Of a stretch of 64,000 bases of DNA, positions 44,579 to 54,087 are shown piece by piece (positions within the stretch are counted from its first letter, which is position 1; each line of letters opens with the position of its first letter). The DNA lies in contig JAFKKG010000008.1 of NCBI GenBank assembly GCA_017305715.1, positions 62,001 to 126,000 of the forward strand, given 5' to 3'. The notes under the pieces are model-generated. The model saw only the letters and a program-made list of their open reading frames with translations, was not told where the DNA came from and made no database searches. The translations under genes were made by a program, and so were the position numbers. This DNA comes from Hyphomicrobiales bacterium (GTDB lineage Bacteria > Pseudomonadota > Alphaproteobacteria > Rhizobiales > Xanthobacteraceae).

Positions 44579-45094
44579 TCAGGATTTCGGCCGCTTCTTC
44601 AGCCGCGCCCGCTTCGGCAGCAGCGCCGGCCATTGCACGATGTGATCCTCGAGATCTTCATCGGCAATCTCGTTCTCGGTGCCCTGCACCCGCCCGCGCA
44701 CGGAGACGCCGGCTTCATGCACGGTATCGGGATCACCCGAAATCAGCGGGTGCCACCAATAGAGATCACGGCCCTCGGCGACCAGCCTGTAGCCGCAGCT
44801 TGGCGGCAGCCAGTTCAGCGTGCGAACATTTTCCGGGGTCAGCCGGACGCAGTCGGGAACCTTGGCGGAGCGGTTCGGGTAGTCCTTGCAGCCGCAGGAG
44901 GCCGAATCGAGCAGTTTGCAGGAGACATGGGTGAAATAGATCTTGCCGGTGTCCTCGTCCTCGAGCTTCTCCAGGCAGCAGCGCGCGCAGCCGTCGCACA
45001 GGCTTTCCCATTCGGCGCTGGACATCTCTTCCAACGTCTTGGTTTTCCAGAAGAATCCCTCCTGGGCAGAAACCGGCTTGGGCGGTGCGGTCAT
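44579..45094 (-). CDS. YcgN/UPF0260 family cysteine-cluster protein
   Basis: A 171-residue protein with the Cys clusters of this family: [29 protein letters not shown] and [11 protein letters not shown], likely binding metal or an iron-sulfur centre (CxxCxxCC arrangement). Function is unknown. The ATG at 45094 begins at the usual family N-terminus; the frame is open further upstream but without family resemblance. Confidence 0.9.
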   Translation of the reverse strand: MTAPPKPVSAQEGFFWKTKTLEEMSSAEWESLCDGCARCCLEKLEDEDTGKIYFTHVSCKLLDSASCGCKDYPNRSAKVPDCVRLTPENVRTLNWLPPSCGYRLVAEGRDLYWWHPLISGDPDTVHEAGVSVRGRVQGTENEIADEDLEDHIVQWPALLPKRARLKKRPKS

Positions 45095-45389
45095 GGATCG
45101 GCGAACATTCCGGATTGGATCGGGCTTGCGTCCTTCTAGGAGGTGCAGTGCCCGGCGTGCAAGCGGGCCGGCTACAGGCCTGTATAATACCGGGGGCAGG
45201 TTAGCCCTGACCACGAAAATGGTGAGCCAGACCATTGGTTTATGGCGCCTGCTCGGATAGAACAGCCGCGAGTCCCCAAGGTGCCGAGTGAGCCGTAAAA
45301 GCGCCTTGGGTTTGCCGCAACATGGAAGCAAGACGTCTCGTCAGCGCCGAGCGGGCGCTTGAGCGCCTACGAACCGACCAAGGGCCCCG

Positions 45390-47675
45390 GTGCGCCAGAT
45401 CATTCCCGCGCGATGGAAGAAGAAGCTCCAGCACGTCATGCTGGACCTCGACGCGCGCATCGACTCGACGCTGTTCTCGTCGGGCAAAGGCTTGCGCGAA
45501 CTCTATGAGCGCTTCTCGACCTTCATGGACCGATTCTATGTCGGCCGCTGGAAGCGCTGGGTGTTCATCGAGCCGATGTCGGAAGCCGCCACCATGGGGC
45601 TAGGCGGCATGCTGCTGATGCTGGCGCTCGCGGTGCCCGCGTTTCGCGAAACCGCCGACGACGACTGGCTGAAGAAATCCGATCTCGCGGTCACGTTTCT
45701 CGACCGTTACGGCAATCCGATCGGCAGCCGCGGCATCAAGCACAACGACTCGATCCCGCTGGAAGATTTTCCGGACAATCTGATCAAGGCGACGCTGGCG
45801 ACCGAAGACCGCCGCTTCTACGACCATTTCGGCATCGACTTTCCAGGCACCGCGCGCGCGCTCGTCACCAACGCGCAGGCCGGCGGCGTGCGCCAGGGCG
45901 GCTCGTCGATCACCCAGCAGCTGGCGAAGAACCTGTTCCTCAACAACGAGCGCACCATCGAGCGCAAGGTGAAGGAAGCCTTCCTCGCGGTGTGGCTGGA
46001 AACGCGTCTCACCAAGAACGAGATTTTGAAACTCTATCTCGACCGCGCCTATATGGGCGGCGGCACTTTCGGCGTCGACGGCGCGGCGCATTTCTACTTC
46101 AACAAATCGGCGCGCGACGTCAATCTTGCCGAATCCGCGATGCTGGCCGGCCTGTTCAAGGCGCCGACCAAATACGCGCCGCACATCAACCTGCCCGCCG
46201 CGCGCGCCCGCGCCAACGTGGTGCTGGACAACCTCGTCGACGCCGGCTTCATGACCGAAGGCCAGGTGTTCGGCGCACGGCGTAATCCCGCCGTCGCCGT
46301 CGACCGCCGCGACGAGAACTCGCCGAACTATTATCTCGACTACGCTTTCGACGAGATGCGCAAGCTGGTCGACACATTCCCTAAATCCTACACCGAGCGC
46401 GTCTTCGTGGTCCGCACCGCGATCGACATGACCGTGCAGCGCGCCGCGGAAGCCGCGGTCGAAAACCAGCTGCGCCAGTTCGGCCGCGATTATCACGCGA
46501 CGCAGGCGGCAACCGTTGTCGCCGACCTCGACGGCGGCGTCCGCGCCATGGTCGGCGGACGCGACTATGGCGCCAGCCAGTTCAACCGCGCGGTTGACGC
46601 CTATCGCCAGCCGGGCTCGTCGTTCAAGCCGTATGTCTACACCACCGCGCTGCTGAACGGGTTCACCCCGAACTCGAAAGTGGTCGATGGCCCGGTCTGC
46701 ATCGGCAATTGGTGCCCGCAGAACTACGGCCACTCCTACTCGGGCTCGGTGACGCTGACGCAGGCGATCACCCGCTCGATCAACGTCGTGCCCGTGAAGC
46801 TGTCGATCGCGCTGGGCGGCAAGTCGCCGAACCCGGCCAAGGCCGGCCGCGTCAAGATTACCGAAGTGGCACGCCGCTTCGGCCTCACGGCGCCGCTGCC
46901 GGACACGCCGTCGATGCCGATCGGCTCCGACGAAGTCACCGTGCTCGAACACGCCGTCGCCTACGCGACGTTTCCCAACAGGGGCAAGTCGGTCAAGCCG
47001 CATTCGGTGCTCGAAGTGCGCACCGGCGCCGGCGATCTGGTCTGGCGCTTCGACCGCGACGGCAAGAAGCCGCTGCAGGCCATCCCCGCCTCCGTCGCCG
47101 CCGACATGGCCGGCATGATGAGCCACGTCGTCAGCGAAGGCACCGCGCGGCGCGCCGCGCTCGACGGCATTCCGACCGCGGGCAAGACCGGTACCACCAA
47201 CGCCTACCGCGACGCCTGGTTCGTCGGCTACACCGGCAACTTCACCTGCGCGGTCTGGTACGGCAATGACGACTACTCGCCGACCAATCGCATGACCGGC
47301 GGCTCGCTGCCGGCGCAGACCTGGCACGACATCATGGTGGTCGCGCACCAGGGCGTCGAGGTGAAGGAAATCGCAGGGATCGGCATGGGCACCAAACTTC
47401 CGCCGGCCGCCCAGCCCGCCAACGTCGCCGCCAACGGTGCGCCGAAGATCCTCGAGACCAAGCCGGGGCCGCCGCCGGTGCTGACCAAGCGCGGCGCCGA
47501 CATTCTGGTGCGCGTCGAAAAACTGCTCGACGAAGCCGGCAAGACCGCGGGCAAGACATCGGCGAGCGAACCTGCAAAACCGGGCAAGCCGACATCGTCG
47601 AGCGCGCTGGCCTTCCCGGACAATTACGTCGCGGCCGCCGGCGACCAGGCTCCGACGACGCAGCGGAAGAACTAG
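45390..47675 (+). CDS. class A penicillin-binding protein 1A-type
   Basis: A 761-residue bifunctional peptidoglycan synthase: membrane anchor (~66-86), GT51 glycosyltransferase with catalytic E139 (ATEDRRFYDHFGID) and GGSSITQQLAKNLFL, then transpeptidase with S410-xx-K413 (PGSSFKPY), SxN in ITRSINVVP and KTGTT. A Pro/Ala-rich C-terminal tail of ~100 residues follows. The GTG start has AAGGG six bases upstream. Its own promoter must lie in the 295-base gap before it, where I see no gene. Confidence 0.96.
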   Translation: MRQIIPARWKKKLQHVMLDLDARIDSTLFSSGKGLRELYERFSTFMDRFYVGRWKRWVFIEPMSEAATMGLGGMLLMLALAVPAFRETADDDWLKKSDLAVTFLDRYGNPIGSRGIKHNDSIPLEDFPDNLIKATLATEDRRFYDHFGIDFPGTARALVTNAQAGGVRQGGSSITQQLAKNLFLNNERTIERKVKEAFLAVWLETRLTKNEILKLYLDRAYMGGGTFGVDGAAHFYFNKSARDVNLAESAMLAGLFKAPTKYAPHINLPAARARANVVLDNLVDAGFMTEGQVFGARRNPAVAVDRRDENSPNYYLDYAFDEMRKLVDTFPKSYTERVFVVRTAIDMTVQRAAEAAVENQLRQFGRDYHATQAATVVADLDGGVRAMVGGRDYGASQFNRAVDAYRQPGSSFKPYVYTTALLNGFTPNSKVVDGPVCIGNWCPQNYGHSYSGSVTLTQAITRSINVVPVKLSIALGGKSPNPAKAGRVKITEVARRFGLTAPLPDTPSMPIGSDEVTVLEHAVAYATFPNRGKSVKPHSVLEVRTGAGDLVWRFDRDGKKPLQAIPASVAADMAGMMSHVVSEGTARRAALDGIPTAGKTGTTNAYRDAWFVGYTGNFTCAVWYGNDDYSPTNRMTGGSLPAQTWHDIMVVAHQGVEVKEIAGIGMGTKLPPAAQPANVAANGAPKILETKPGPPPVLTKRGADILVRVEKLLDEAGKTAGKTSASEPAKPGKPTSSSALAFPDNYVAAAGDQAPTTQRKN

Positions 47676-47700
47676 TGCAGATTTTGCGGAGCACTGGCCT

Positions 47701-48279
47701 GTGCGGCTGATCTTCATCACGTTGCTGGCGCTGGCGCTCGCCACCGTCGTCGGTCTGGGCTCGACCTATGTGACGGCGACGCGCGGTACCGATCTCGGCA
47801 CGCTCACGATCGGCGCGTGGACGGCGCGGCCCAAGAGCGGCACCGCCGACGTCGATCCCTATTCGCGCGCCTCGATCGCCCGCAGCGGCGAATTGCCGAT
47901 CGGCACCGGCGACGGCATCGCCTTCTCGGCGACGTCCGACGACAAGAACAAGCCGCTCGACGGCCGCTGCGACGTGGTGGTCAGCGGCGTGACGCCGGCG
48001 GCGCGGTTCTGGACGCTGACGCTGTTCGACCGCAAGGGACATCTGGTCGCCAACTCGTTGCAGCGCTACGGCTTCACCAGCCAGGAAATCATCCGCGGCT
48101 CCGACGGCGCCTTCGAAATCCGGATCGCCTCGCGTTCCCGCGCCGGCAACTGGCTGCCGACCGGCGGCATCGAGCGCTATGCGCTGATGCTGCGGCTCTA
48201 CGATACGCCGGTTGGGGTCGCGACACGGACCCAGCGCGACGCGCCGATGCCTTCGATCACCACGGTTGGCTGCCCATGA
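47701..48279 (+). CDS. DUF1214 domain protein
   Basis: A 192-residue exported or anchored protein (hydrophobic ~4-24) with the DUF1214 region (FWTLTLFDRKGHLVANSLQR, NWLPTGG). DUF1214 and DUF1254 usually occur together, as here; function unknown. GTG start at 47701, 25 bases after the PBP gene, so possibly the same transcript. It overlaps the next gene by four bases. Confidence 0.88.
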   Translation: MRLIFITLLALALATVVGLGSTYVTATRGTDLGTLTIGAWTARPKSGTADVDPYSRASIARSGELPIGTGDGIAFSATSDDKNKPLDGRCDVVVSGVTPAARFWTLTLFDRKGHLVANSLQRYGFTSQEIIRGSDGAFEIRIASRSRAGNWLPTGGIERYALMLRLYDTPVGVATRTQRDAPMPSITTVGCP

Positions 48280-48890
48280 TCCGGCTGGTGTTCACGATCA
48301 TCGCGGGCGTGCTGCTGGGCGGCGTGGTGCATCTTGTCAGCGTGCTGGCGCTGCCGCGCATCGCCACGCAGGACGCCTATTCCCGGCTGACGGCGATGAC
48401 CCGGCTCAATGCCGTGACGCCGCTGGCACTCGCCGATCCCAACAACGCGCCGATACCGTTCATGGACCCGGCATTTGCGATGGCGATCTGCCGTTACGAT
48501 CTGTCGAGCGGCCCGCTCAAGCTCACGGTGCCGGTCAGCCAGGCCTATACGTCGGTGTCGTTCTACACCCGCAACGAGGTCGCCTATTACGCCATCAACG
48601 ACCGCTCCGCCGGCCGCAAGGTGATCGAACTCGATCTGATGACCACCGAGCAGCATGGCCAGTTGCCGGAGGACGAGGAAGTCACCGCGGCCGACCGGCT
48701 GATCATCGATTCCCCGACCACGACCGGATTGATCGTGCTGAAGGCGCTGGCGCCGGAACCCGGCCTGATGCCGCAGGCGCAGGCGTCGCTGGCGGCATCG
48801 CGCTGCACGCTGCAGACCGAAGCGCCGCCGCCCAAGCAACCCGAACCGGCTCCGCCCCCGCCGGCGGCCGCGCCGAAGGGCAAGCGATAG
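48276..48890 (+). CDS. DUF1254 domain protein
   Basis: A 204-residue partner of the DUF1214 protein: N-terminal membrane segment (~4-24), DUF1254-type body (FMDPAFAMAICRYDLSSGPL, SVSFYTRNEVAYYAINDR) and a Pro-rich tail. Starts inside the ATGA overlap. Convergent with the lipoprotein gene, four bases apart. Confidence 0.85.
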   Translation: MIRLVFTIIAGVLLGGVVHLVSVLALPRIATQDAYSRLTAMTRLNAVTPLALADPNNAPIPFMDPAFAMAICRYDLSSGPLKLTVPVSQAYTSVSFYTRNEVAYYAINDRSAGRKVIELDLMTTEQHGQLPEDEEVTAADRLIIDSPTTTGLIVLKALAPEPGLMPQAQASLAASRCTLQTEAPPPKQPEPAPPPPAAAPKGKR

Positions 48891-48894
48891 ACCC

Positions 48895-49668
48895 TCAGCC
48901 CTTCACGGTGACGGCGCGGCCGATCACGGGCTGTGCGGCGAGCGGTGGATTGGCGGTTTGAGCGGCGAGTTCGCCGATCAGGCGATCGGCATCGGCGGCA
49001 ATCCCGTCCGGCGTCTGGATCACCAGCCGCTCCAGCGCCCAGCGATAGGAGGAGATCCGCCGCTCCAGGCACTGCTGCACCCATTGCACGATCAGCGTGT
49101 TCTCTTCCATGCGGGCGATTGCGTCGGCCTGTTCGCGCGGCGACAGTTCCGACACCATTTTGAGGCTGGCGCTGCGCTTGCGGTCGAGTTCGATCACGCG
49201 AATGGCGGAGGCAAAGAACGGCTCGAACCGCGTGATGTCGTTGCGCACATCCTCGATCAATTGCTGGTAGCGCGAGGTATGCGAGCGGTGCGGCTCGTCG
49301 ATCAGCGCGCGGCCATAGCTGGTGCGGTCGAACACGACCTTCTGCCGCCAGGGCGAGGGCAGCGGCTGATAATCGCCGAACACGCTCTTCCACGCCGGGC
49401 GCGAGAGTGGCGGCTCGATCAGGGGATAGGCGAGATCGCGAAGCTGGCGCTCATGTTCGGAGAGCTGGAACGCCGAGGCCTTGAGGCCGACGCTGCCGGT
49501 CGCTTCTGCGCCGAGCCAGCGATGCATGTCGTCGTTTCGGAAATCGCCGCGGGTGCGGCCGAAATCCCCACCGCTGCAGCCGCCGAGGGCTGCACCAATC
49601 AAAATAAACAGCAGAGCCGGGAGTGACCGAACCCCGGCGGTCTGGATCGGATGGCGCATCTCCGGCAT
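48895..49668 (-). CDS. hypothetical lipoprotein
   Basis: A 257-residue protein with a lipobox (AALGGC, C31; signal to ~30). The rest is helical with many charged residues, giving no recognised domain. The start could also be an ATG three codons in (49659). It follows the small gene at 49684-49875 by 15 bases, so both are one operon downstream of a CtrA-type box. Envelope location and cell-cycle control are inferred. Confidence 0.8.
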   Translation of the reverse strand: MPEMRHPIQTAGVRSLPALLFILIGAALGGCSGGDFGRTRGDFRNDDMHRWLGAEATGSVGLKASAFQLSEHERQLRDLAYPLIEPPLSRPAWKSVFGDYQPLPSPWRQKVVFDRTSYGRALIDEPHRSHTSRYQQLIEDVRNDITRFEPFFASAIRVIELDRKRSASLKMVSELSPREQADAIARMEENTLIVQWVQQCLERRISSYRWALERLVIQTPDGIAADADRLIGELAAQTANPPLAAQPVIGRAVTVKG

Positions 49669-49683
49669 GTCAAACGTCCGCTG

Positions 49684-49875
49684 TCAGGGGCGCCGACGGC
49701 GACGGCGACCGGGGGCTGTACCTTCTTCCGGTCCGCGCCCGCCGCTCTCGTCGGTTGAACGCTCGATCCGGACAACGGGAAGGATCAGGACGGTCCCCAT
49801 GCCATCGCACGAAGCGCCATCCAGGACCGGGCGCCGCGAGGCTGCATCCGCCGGAAATTCAATGATGGTGCCCAT
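49684..49875 (-). CDS. small conserved-looking protein
   Basis: A 63-residue protein with MGTIIEFPADAASRRP at the N-terminus and a basic RRRRRRP end; I recall relatives in Bradyrhizobium starting MGTVIEFPADAA. No function known. The ATG at 49875 has AGAGAG upstream. First gene of the lipoprotein operon. Confidence 0.65.
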   Translation of the reverse strand: MGTIIEFPADAASRRPVLDGASCDGMGTVLILPVVRIERSTDESGGRGPEEGTAPGRRRRRRP

Positions 49876-49947
49876 ATTCCATTCTCTCTGGTTGCCGGCG
49901 GACCATGATTTGGCCGGCGACACGCGATCATTCAGAGCAGAACGTGG

Positions 49948-49962
49948 TTAACGGCATCTTAA
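49948..49962 (-). promoter_or_regulatory. perfect CtrA-type box
   Basis: TTAACGGCATCTTAA matches TTAA-N7-TTAA exactly, 73 bases before the start of the small protein-lipoprotein operon. A second box lies at 50051. Confidence 0.6.
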
Positions 49963-50050
49963 TCCCAGCCCCTGGGCCCGGCCACGGGACCGCCGCTGTG
50001 GACTATCGAACACCCGTAAAATCGCAGCATCTTTTCACGCCTTGTTTTCC

Positions 50051-50065
50051 TTAACCAACTCTTAA
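50051..50065 (+). promoter_or_regulatory. perfect CtrA-type box
   Basis: TTAACCAACTCTTAA matches TTAA-N7-TTAA, 52 bases before the DUF2336 start, a typical activating position. Two perfect boxes within 120 bases of intergenic DNA are unlikely by chance in G+C-rich sequence. Confidence 0.65.
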
Positions 50066-50116
50066 AGCGCCCCGCGTAGGGTCGGGGCGGGGATTTCCAA
50101 ATCGCGTATACCTGAC

Positions 50117-51091
50117 ATGACCGCAGCACCATTATTTCCGGGCTTCGATGGGCTGATGACGCTCTCGCGCCGCGAGGGCGTCGATATCCGCCCCACTCTG
50201 CTGCGCGTGCTGACAGACCTCTATGTCCAGGCCAGCGCGCATTCCATCGACGAGGAACGGCAGTTCGTCGAATTGACCTCCCGCCTGATCGACCAGGTCG
50301 ACGACGCCACCCGCGCCGCCGTCCGGGGCCGGCTCGCCGTCTATCCGGCGACACCGCCCGAGATCATGCGCAAGCTCGGATTACAGCGTGCCCATCCCGG
50401 TCAAAAGGTGCCGCTCGCGCCTGCGATTGCCGCACCGCCCGCCGCAGCGCCGGCCCGGGTGCCGACCGAAGCGGAATTGCGGATGGCCTCCAGCCTCGCG
50501 ATGCGGCCGAACGATGCCGCCGAAATCAGCGATATGTTCTTTGCCGCCAATGCCAGCGAGCGCGCGCTGATCCTGCACAATCTCAATGAAACGCCGCTGA
50601 AGGCCTCAGCACGGATTCCGGCGGCGCGCGCCAAGCGCGCGATCGAAACACTGGAAATGGCCGCATATGCCGAAGACATCGACAGTTTCGCGATCGAGAT
50701 CGGCGAGGCGCTGATCCTGCCGGCGCGGATCGCCACGCAAGTGGTGACCGATCCCGGCGGCGAGCCGCTGGCCTGTGCCGCGCGCGCGCTCGACATGCCG
50801 AGTGCCGCGTTCCAGCGGGTATTGATGTTCCTCAATCCGCAATCCGGCGTCTCCGTGCAGTACGTCTACCGGCTGTCGCGGCTCTACGACCGGCTGACCG
50901 AACGATCGGCGCTGGTGATGCTGGCGGCATGGCGCGGCTCGACCATGGCGGTTACCCGCGCCAAATACCGCGCCTCGCTTTACGACGACGAACGCAACCG
51001 CACCCGCTCCGCCCCATCCCAGACGCGGCCCGTGGTGCAGCCCGGCAGCGCACCCATCATGCGCACCGGTACCGACGGTTCGAAGCGGTAG
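50117..51091 (+). CDS. DUF2336 domain protein
   Basis: A 324-residue cytoplasmic helical-repeat protein. DUF2336 is widespread in alphaproteobacteria with unknown role, and several members are linked to cell cycle or development. The repeats are seen as helical pairs (RQFVELTSRLIDQVDDATRA, DMFFAANASERALILHNL). A CtrA-type box precedes it, so expression in a cell-cycle stage is plausible. Confidence 0.88.
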   Translation: MTAAPLFPGFDGLMTLSRREGVDIRPTLLRVLTDLYVQASAHSIDEERQFVELTSRLIDQVDDATRAAVRGRLAVYPATPPEIMRKLGLQRAHPGQKVPLAPAIAAPPAAAPARVPTEAELRMASSLAMRPNDAAEISDMFFAANASERALILHNLNETPLKASARIPAARAKRAIETLEMAAYAEDIDSFAIEIGEALILPARIATQVVTDPGGEPLACAARALDMPSAAFQRVLMFLNPQSGVSVQYVYRLSRLYDRLTERSALVMLAAWRGSTMAVTRAKYRASLYDDERNRTRSAPSQTRPVVQPGSAPIMRTGTDGSKR

Positions 51092-51109
51092 GGACGAAGC
51101 GCAGGGCGC

Positions 51110-51454
51110 TCAGGCCTTCGCCAGATCCAAAAAATGCCGTCCTGCCCGATCCTCGGTCTCGACGATCCAGGTGTCGGGATCGAACTTGATTTCCTTGGCC
51201 AGGCGCTCTTCCACCGACTGCTCGGGCACCGGCTGCGGCGAGGTCGCGACGAACAGCCGATCGGACGGTCGGCTCTCGTCATAGACGGTCTGCGGCGCCG
51301 GTCCGTACAGCATGGCGTTGCCGTCGAGGTGGGCCACCTTGACGAACACCGCGCCGGCTTCCTCCGCGCCACGCCGGCGCACGGCGCCAAAAATTCCTTC
51401 GGTCTGGCAACGGCGCAGATAGGCCGCCACCCAGATACTTGATTTCAATCTCAT
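51110..51454 (-). CDS. DUF1491 family protein
   Basis: A 114-residue protein with the DUF1491 pattern: RLKSSIWVAAYLRRCQTEG, GAVFVKVAHLDGNAMLYGPA and the C-terminal D-P-D-T-W-I-V-E-T-E-D-R motif. Function unknown. ATG at 51454 begins the domain. It converges on the DUF2336 gene with an 18-base gap. Confidence 0.88.
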   Translation of the reverse strand: MRLKSSIWVAAYLRRCQTEGIFGAVRRRGAEEAGAVFVKVAHLDGNAMLYGPAPQTVYDESRPSDRLFVATSPQPVPEQSVEERLAKEIKFDPDTWIVETEDRAGRHFLDLAKA

Positions 51455-51684
51455 GCGCCGACGATAGGCCAGGAGCGCGGCAACGTCCAATCGTTGCGGC
51501 GATTTCAGCCGGCCACGAGGCCGGTTGACCGGCGGCGAGCCCGTCCATATTCTGACGCTTGCGGTGCAAGCCGCACCCGGGTCCGCGGGAAGGGTCGAAC
51601 CCACTTGCAAAGTCACGCCGCCATCACAGCCTTTGTGCAGCCGGTATTGCGGACCTTCGGCGATTCCACGCACGGAGGTTTCCA

Positions 51685-53328
51685 ATGGAACGATCGCCCG
51701 CTCGGTTGAATCTCGAACACCTGAAGAAGCAGGCCAAGGACCTCATCCGCCGCTATCGGCAGCGCGACAACGACGCCCTCGCCCGGTTTCGCGAGCACCT
51801 TCCCGCTGCACACGGGCGAGGCGACGACGAGATCGTTGAACTCGATCTGCGGCTTCACGATGCACAATCCTGCATCGCCCGCGAGCGGGGTTTTGCATCA
51901 TGGCCGGACCTGCGCCGGTACATCGAAGCGCAATTGGCCGTACGCAACGCGGGGGCCGAGCACGCGCGCCACTGGCTCGAACTGGTCTATGCCGGGGACA
52001 TCAGCGGGACCACCAATCGCGCCAATCCGCGCATCGCCTTGCGGATGCTGGCCGAACGGCCTGAGCTTGCCGCCGGCAGCGCCTACCTCGCCTGCGCCAT
52101 CGGCGACGAGGCGGCGCTGCGGCAGGCAACGGCGGACGATGCCGGCTGGATCCATCGACCCGGCGGACCGCTGCGTCTGCTGCCGCTCGTCGCCGTCAGC
52201 CATTCCAGCCTGCTGCGCGTTCCGGAATTCCGCGCGCAACTGCATCGCTGCGCGCGATTGCTGCTCGAAGCCGGCGCCGATCCGAACCAGCATGTCTCCG
52301 GCCGGTGGCCGCCGGGATCGTTGCGTGAACCGGACGATCGCCATCAATTGTCGGCACTCTATGGCGCCGCCGGACAGAACCATGACCGCGAGCTGACGCA
52401 GTTGCTGCTCGAGGCCGGTGCCGATCCCAATGACGGCGAGTCGCTGTACCACTCGCTGGAAACTTTTACCTGCACGTCGCTGTTGCTGGAGCACGGCGCG
52501 CGCGTGGCCGGTGGCAACGAAATTTATCACGCCCTCGACTTCGAGAACCCCGACGCCGTTGAATTGCTGCTGCGGCACGGCGGCGACCCGAACGAACCTG
52601 CGCGCAACGCGCCATTGGACGAATGGGGCTCGCCGCTGCTGTGGGCGATCCGGCGACGCCGTTCGCGTCGCTGCATCGAACTGCTGCTCGACGCCGGGGC
52701 CGATCCGCGTGCCGTCACGCCGAACGGCGTCAGCGCTTACCGGCTGGCGCTGCAGTCAGGGCTCGAAGACATCGCCGGGCTGCTGCGCATCAGGACATCA
52801 CCCGAGATGCTCTCGATCGAGGAAGCGTTCGTTGCAGCCTGCGCGCGCGGTGACGCGGCCGAGGCCCGGCGCATCCAGGCGACGCGGCCGGATCTGCCCG
52901 GCGCACTCGCCGGGCATCATCTGCGGCTGCTGCCGGACCTCGTGGCCGAAGGCGCCGATTCCGGTGCGCGCCTGATGGTCGAACTTGGCTGGCCGATCGC
53001 GACGCGCGGGGGCGACTGGGATGCATCTGCGCTCAATCACGCGGTGTTCCGCGGCAACGCCGGATTGACGCGGTTCCTGCTCGAACACGGCGCAAGCTGG
53101 ACCGAGCAACACGGCTTTGGCGACAATGCCTGCGGCTCGCTGTCATGGGCCTCCTGCAACGAGCCGGTCGAAGGCGGCGACTGGGCCGGCTGCGCCCAGG
53201 CGCTGCTCGATCACGGCCTGCCTCCTGCCGAGCCCGATCGCGACGAGCCGGACTGGCTACTGATCGACGGACGCAGGAAGTTGTTTTCCGACGAGGTCAG
53301 CGAGGTGTTGCTCGGTCATACGGCGTGA
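51685..53328 (+). CDS. ankyrin-repeat protein
   Basis: A 547-residue soluble protein with at least six ankyrin repeats (LLLEAGADPN at several places, LLEHGA, LLLRHGGDPNE, LLLDAGADPRA). The N-terminal ~90 residues (LEHLKKQAKDLIRRYRQRDN ... SWPDLRRYIEAQ) form a domain found before such repeats in related bacteria. Likely protein-protein interaction; no secretion signal visible. GGAGG lies seven bases before the ATG at 51685. A short hairpin (CCGGCC/GGCCGG, 51509-51524) lies in the upstream gap. Confidence 0.9.
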   Translation: MERSPARLNLEHLKKQAKDLIRRYRQRDNDALARFREHLPAAHGRGDDEIVELDLRLHDAQSCIARERGFASWPDLRRYIEAQLAVRNAGAEHARHWLELVYAGDISGTTNRANPRIALRMLAERPELAAGSAYLACAIGDEAALRQATADDAGWIHRPGGPLRLLPLVAVSHSSLLRVPEFRAQLHRCARLLLEAGADPNQHVSGRWPPGSLREPDDRHQLSALYGAAGQNHDRELTQLLLEAGADPNDGESLYHSLETFTCTSLLLEHGARVAGGNEIYHALDFENPDAVELLLRHGGDPNEPARNAPLDEWGSPLLWAIRRRRSRRCIELLLDAGADPRAVTPNGVSAYRLALQSGLEDIAGLLRIRTSPEMLSIEEAFVAACARGDAAEARRIQATRPDLPGALAGHHLRLLPDLVAEGADSGARLMVELGWPIATRGGDWDASALNHAVFRGNAGLTRFLLEHGASWTEQHGFGDNACGSLSWASCNEPVEGGDWAGCAQALLDHGLPPAEPDRDEPDWLLIDGRRKLFSDEVSEVLLGHTA

Positions 53329-53337
53329 GCGGCAGGC

Positions 53338-54087
53338 CTACTCGATCGGCCGGCCGGTCATCGCCGTGAGTTCGCGTACCAGACGATCCGACATCTGTCC
53401 GGTCACCGGCAGCTTGCGGTCGCGCTCGAATTTCGCGATCGCGGCCTGGGTATCGGCGCCGACGGCGCCGGTGGGCTTCAGCTGGCCGTAGCCATATTCG
53501 GTGAGCGCCCGCTGCACCGACGCGACGCGGCGCGCGCCGGCCGATTGTGACGCAGCCGGGATCGGCGCCGGAGGCCGCATCGCATGAGAGGGCGCGGCCG
53601 CGGCGACGCTGGGCGGCTTGGCCGCCGGCGCTGCAACGCTGGAAGCGGCTGCGGGCGGACTGATCGACTTGACCACCAGATTGGTCATTGGATCAGAAGA
53701 CTTGAGATCAGAGGCCTTGAGATCAGAGGTTTTGGAATCAGCGCCCTTTGTTTCGACCGGCCTCACGTCTGCCGGCGCCGGTTCGGTGGGACGCGAGGCG
53801 AGTTCAACCGGGCGCGGGCGCGGCAGCGGGTTCGACGTCGCCGGCGCGGGCAGCGTCACAACCGAACCGAACATCGGCGACGGATGACGGCCGGCCTGCA
53901 GGAACAGCGCGTTGGTCAGGATGGCAAGGATGGCGGCAACGGCGAGCGCACCGGCCAGCATGTCTTTCGGACTGTGCAGCAGGATGCGCATCGCAAATCC
54001 GCGCTCCTCGTCCGCTTCGACTGCCATGGCCTTCGCGCCACGCCGGCGGCGCGGCATCTCGTCATCCTCGATCGTCCGTTTAGGCAC
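53338..54087 (-). CDS. peptidoglycan-binding domain membrane protein
   Basis: A 249-residue protein: basic cytoplasmic N-terminus, one membrane segment (~45-65), a Pro/Ala/Ser-rich spacer with the short repeat SKTSDLKASDLKSSDP, and a C-terminal PG_binding_1 domain (VQRALTEYGYGQLKPTGAVG, KFERDRKLPVTGQM). It starts eight bases before the end of the kinase gene, so the two are coupled and may act together at the envelope. Confidence 0.88.
   Translation of the reverse strand: MPKRTIEDDEMPRRRRGAKAMAVEADEERGFAMRILLHSPKDMLAGALAVAAILAILTNALFLQAGRHPSPMFGSVVTLPAPATSNPLPRPRPVELASRPTEPAPADVRPVETKGADSKTSDLKASDLKSSDPMTNLVVKSISPPAAASSVAAPAAKPPSVAAAAPSHAMRPPAPIPAASQSAGARRVASVQRALTEYGYGQLKPTGAVGADTQAAIAKFERDRKLPVTGQMSDRLVRELTAMTGRPIE

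Noticed and set aside
45600-47744. Minus-strand open frame of ~715 codons
   Set aside because: Antisense to the class A PBP, whose catalytic motifs are all intact; no protein-like features of its own.
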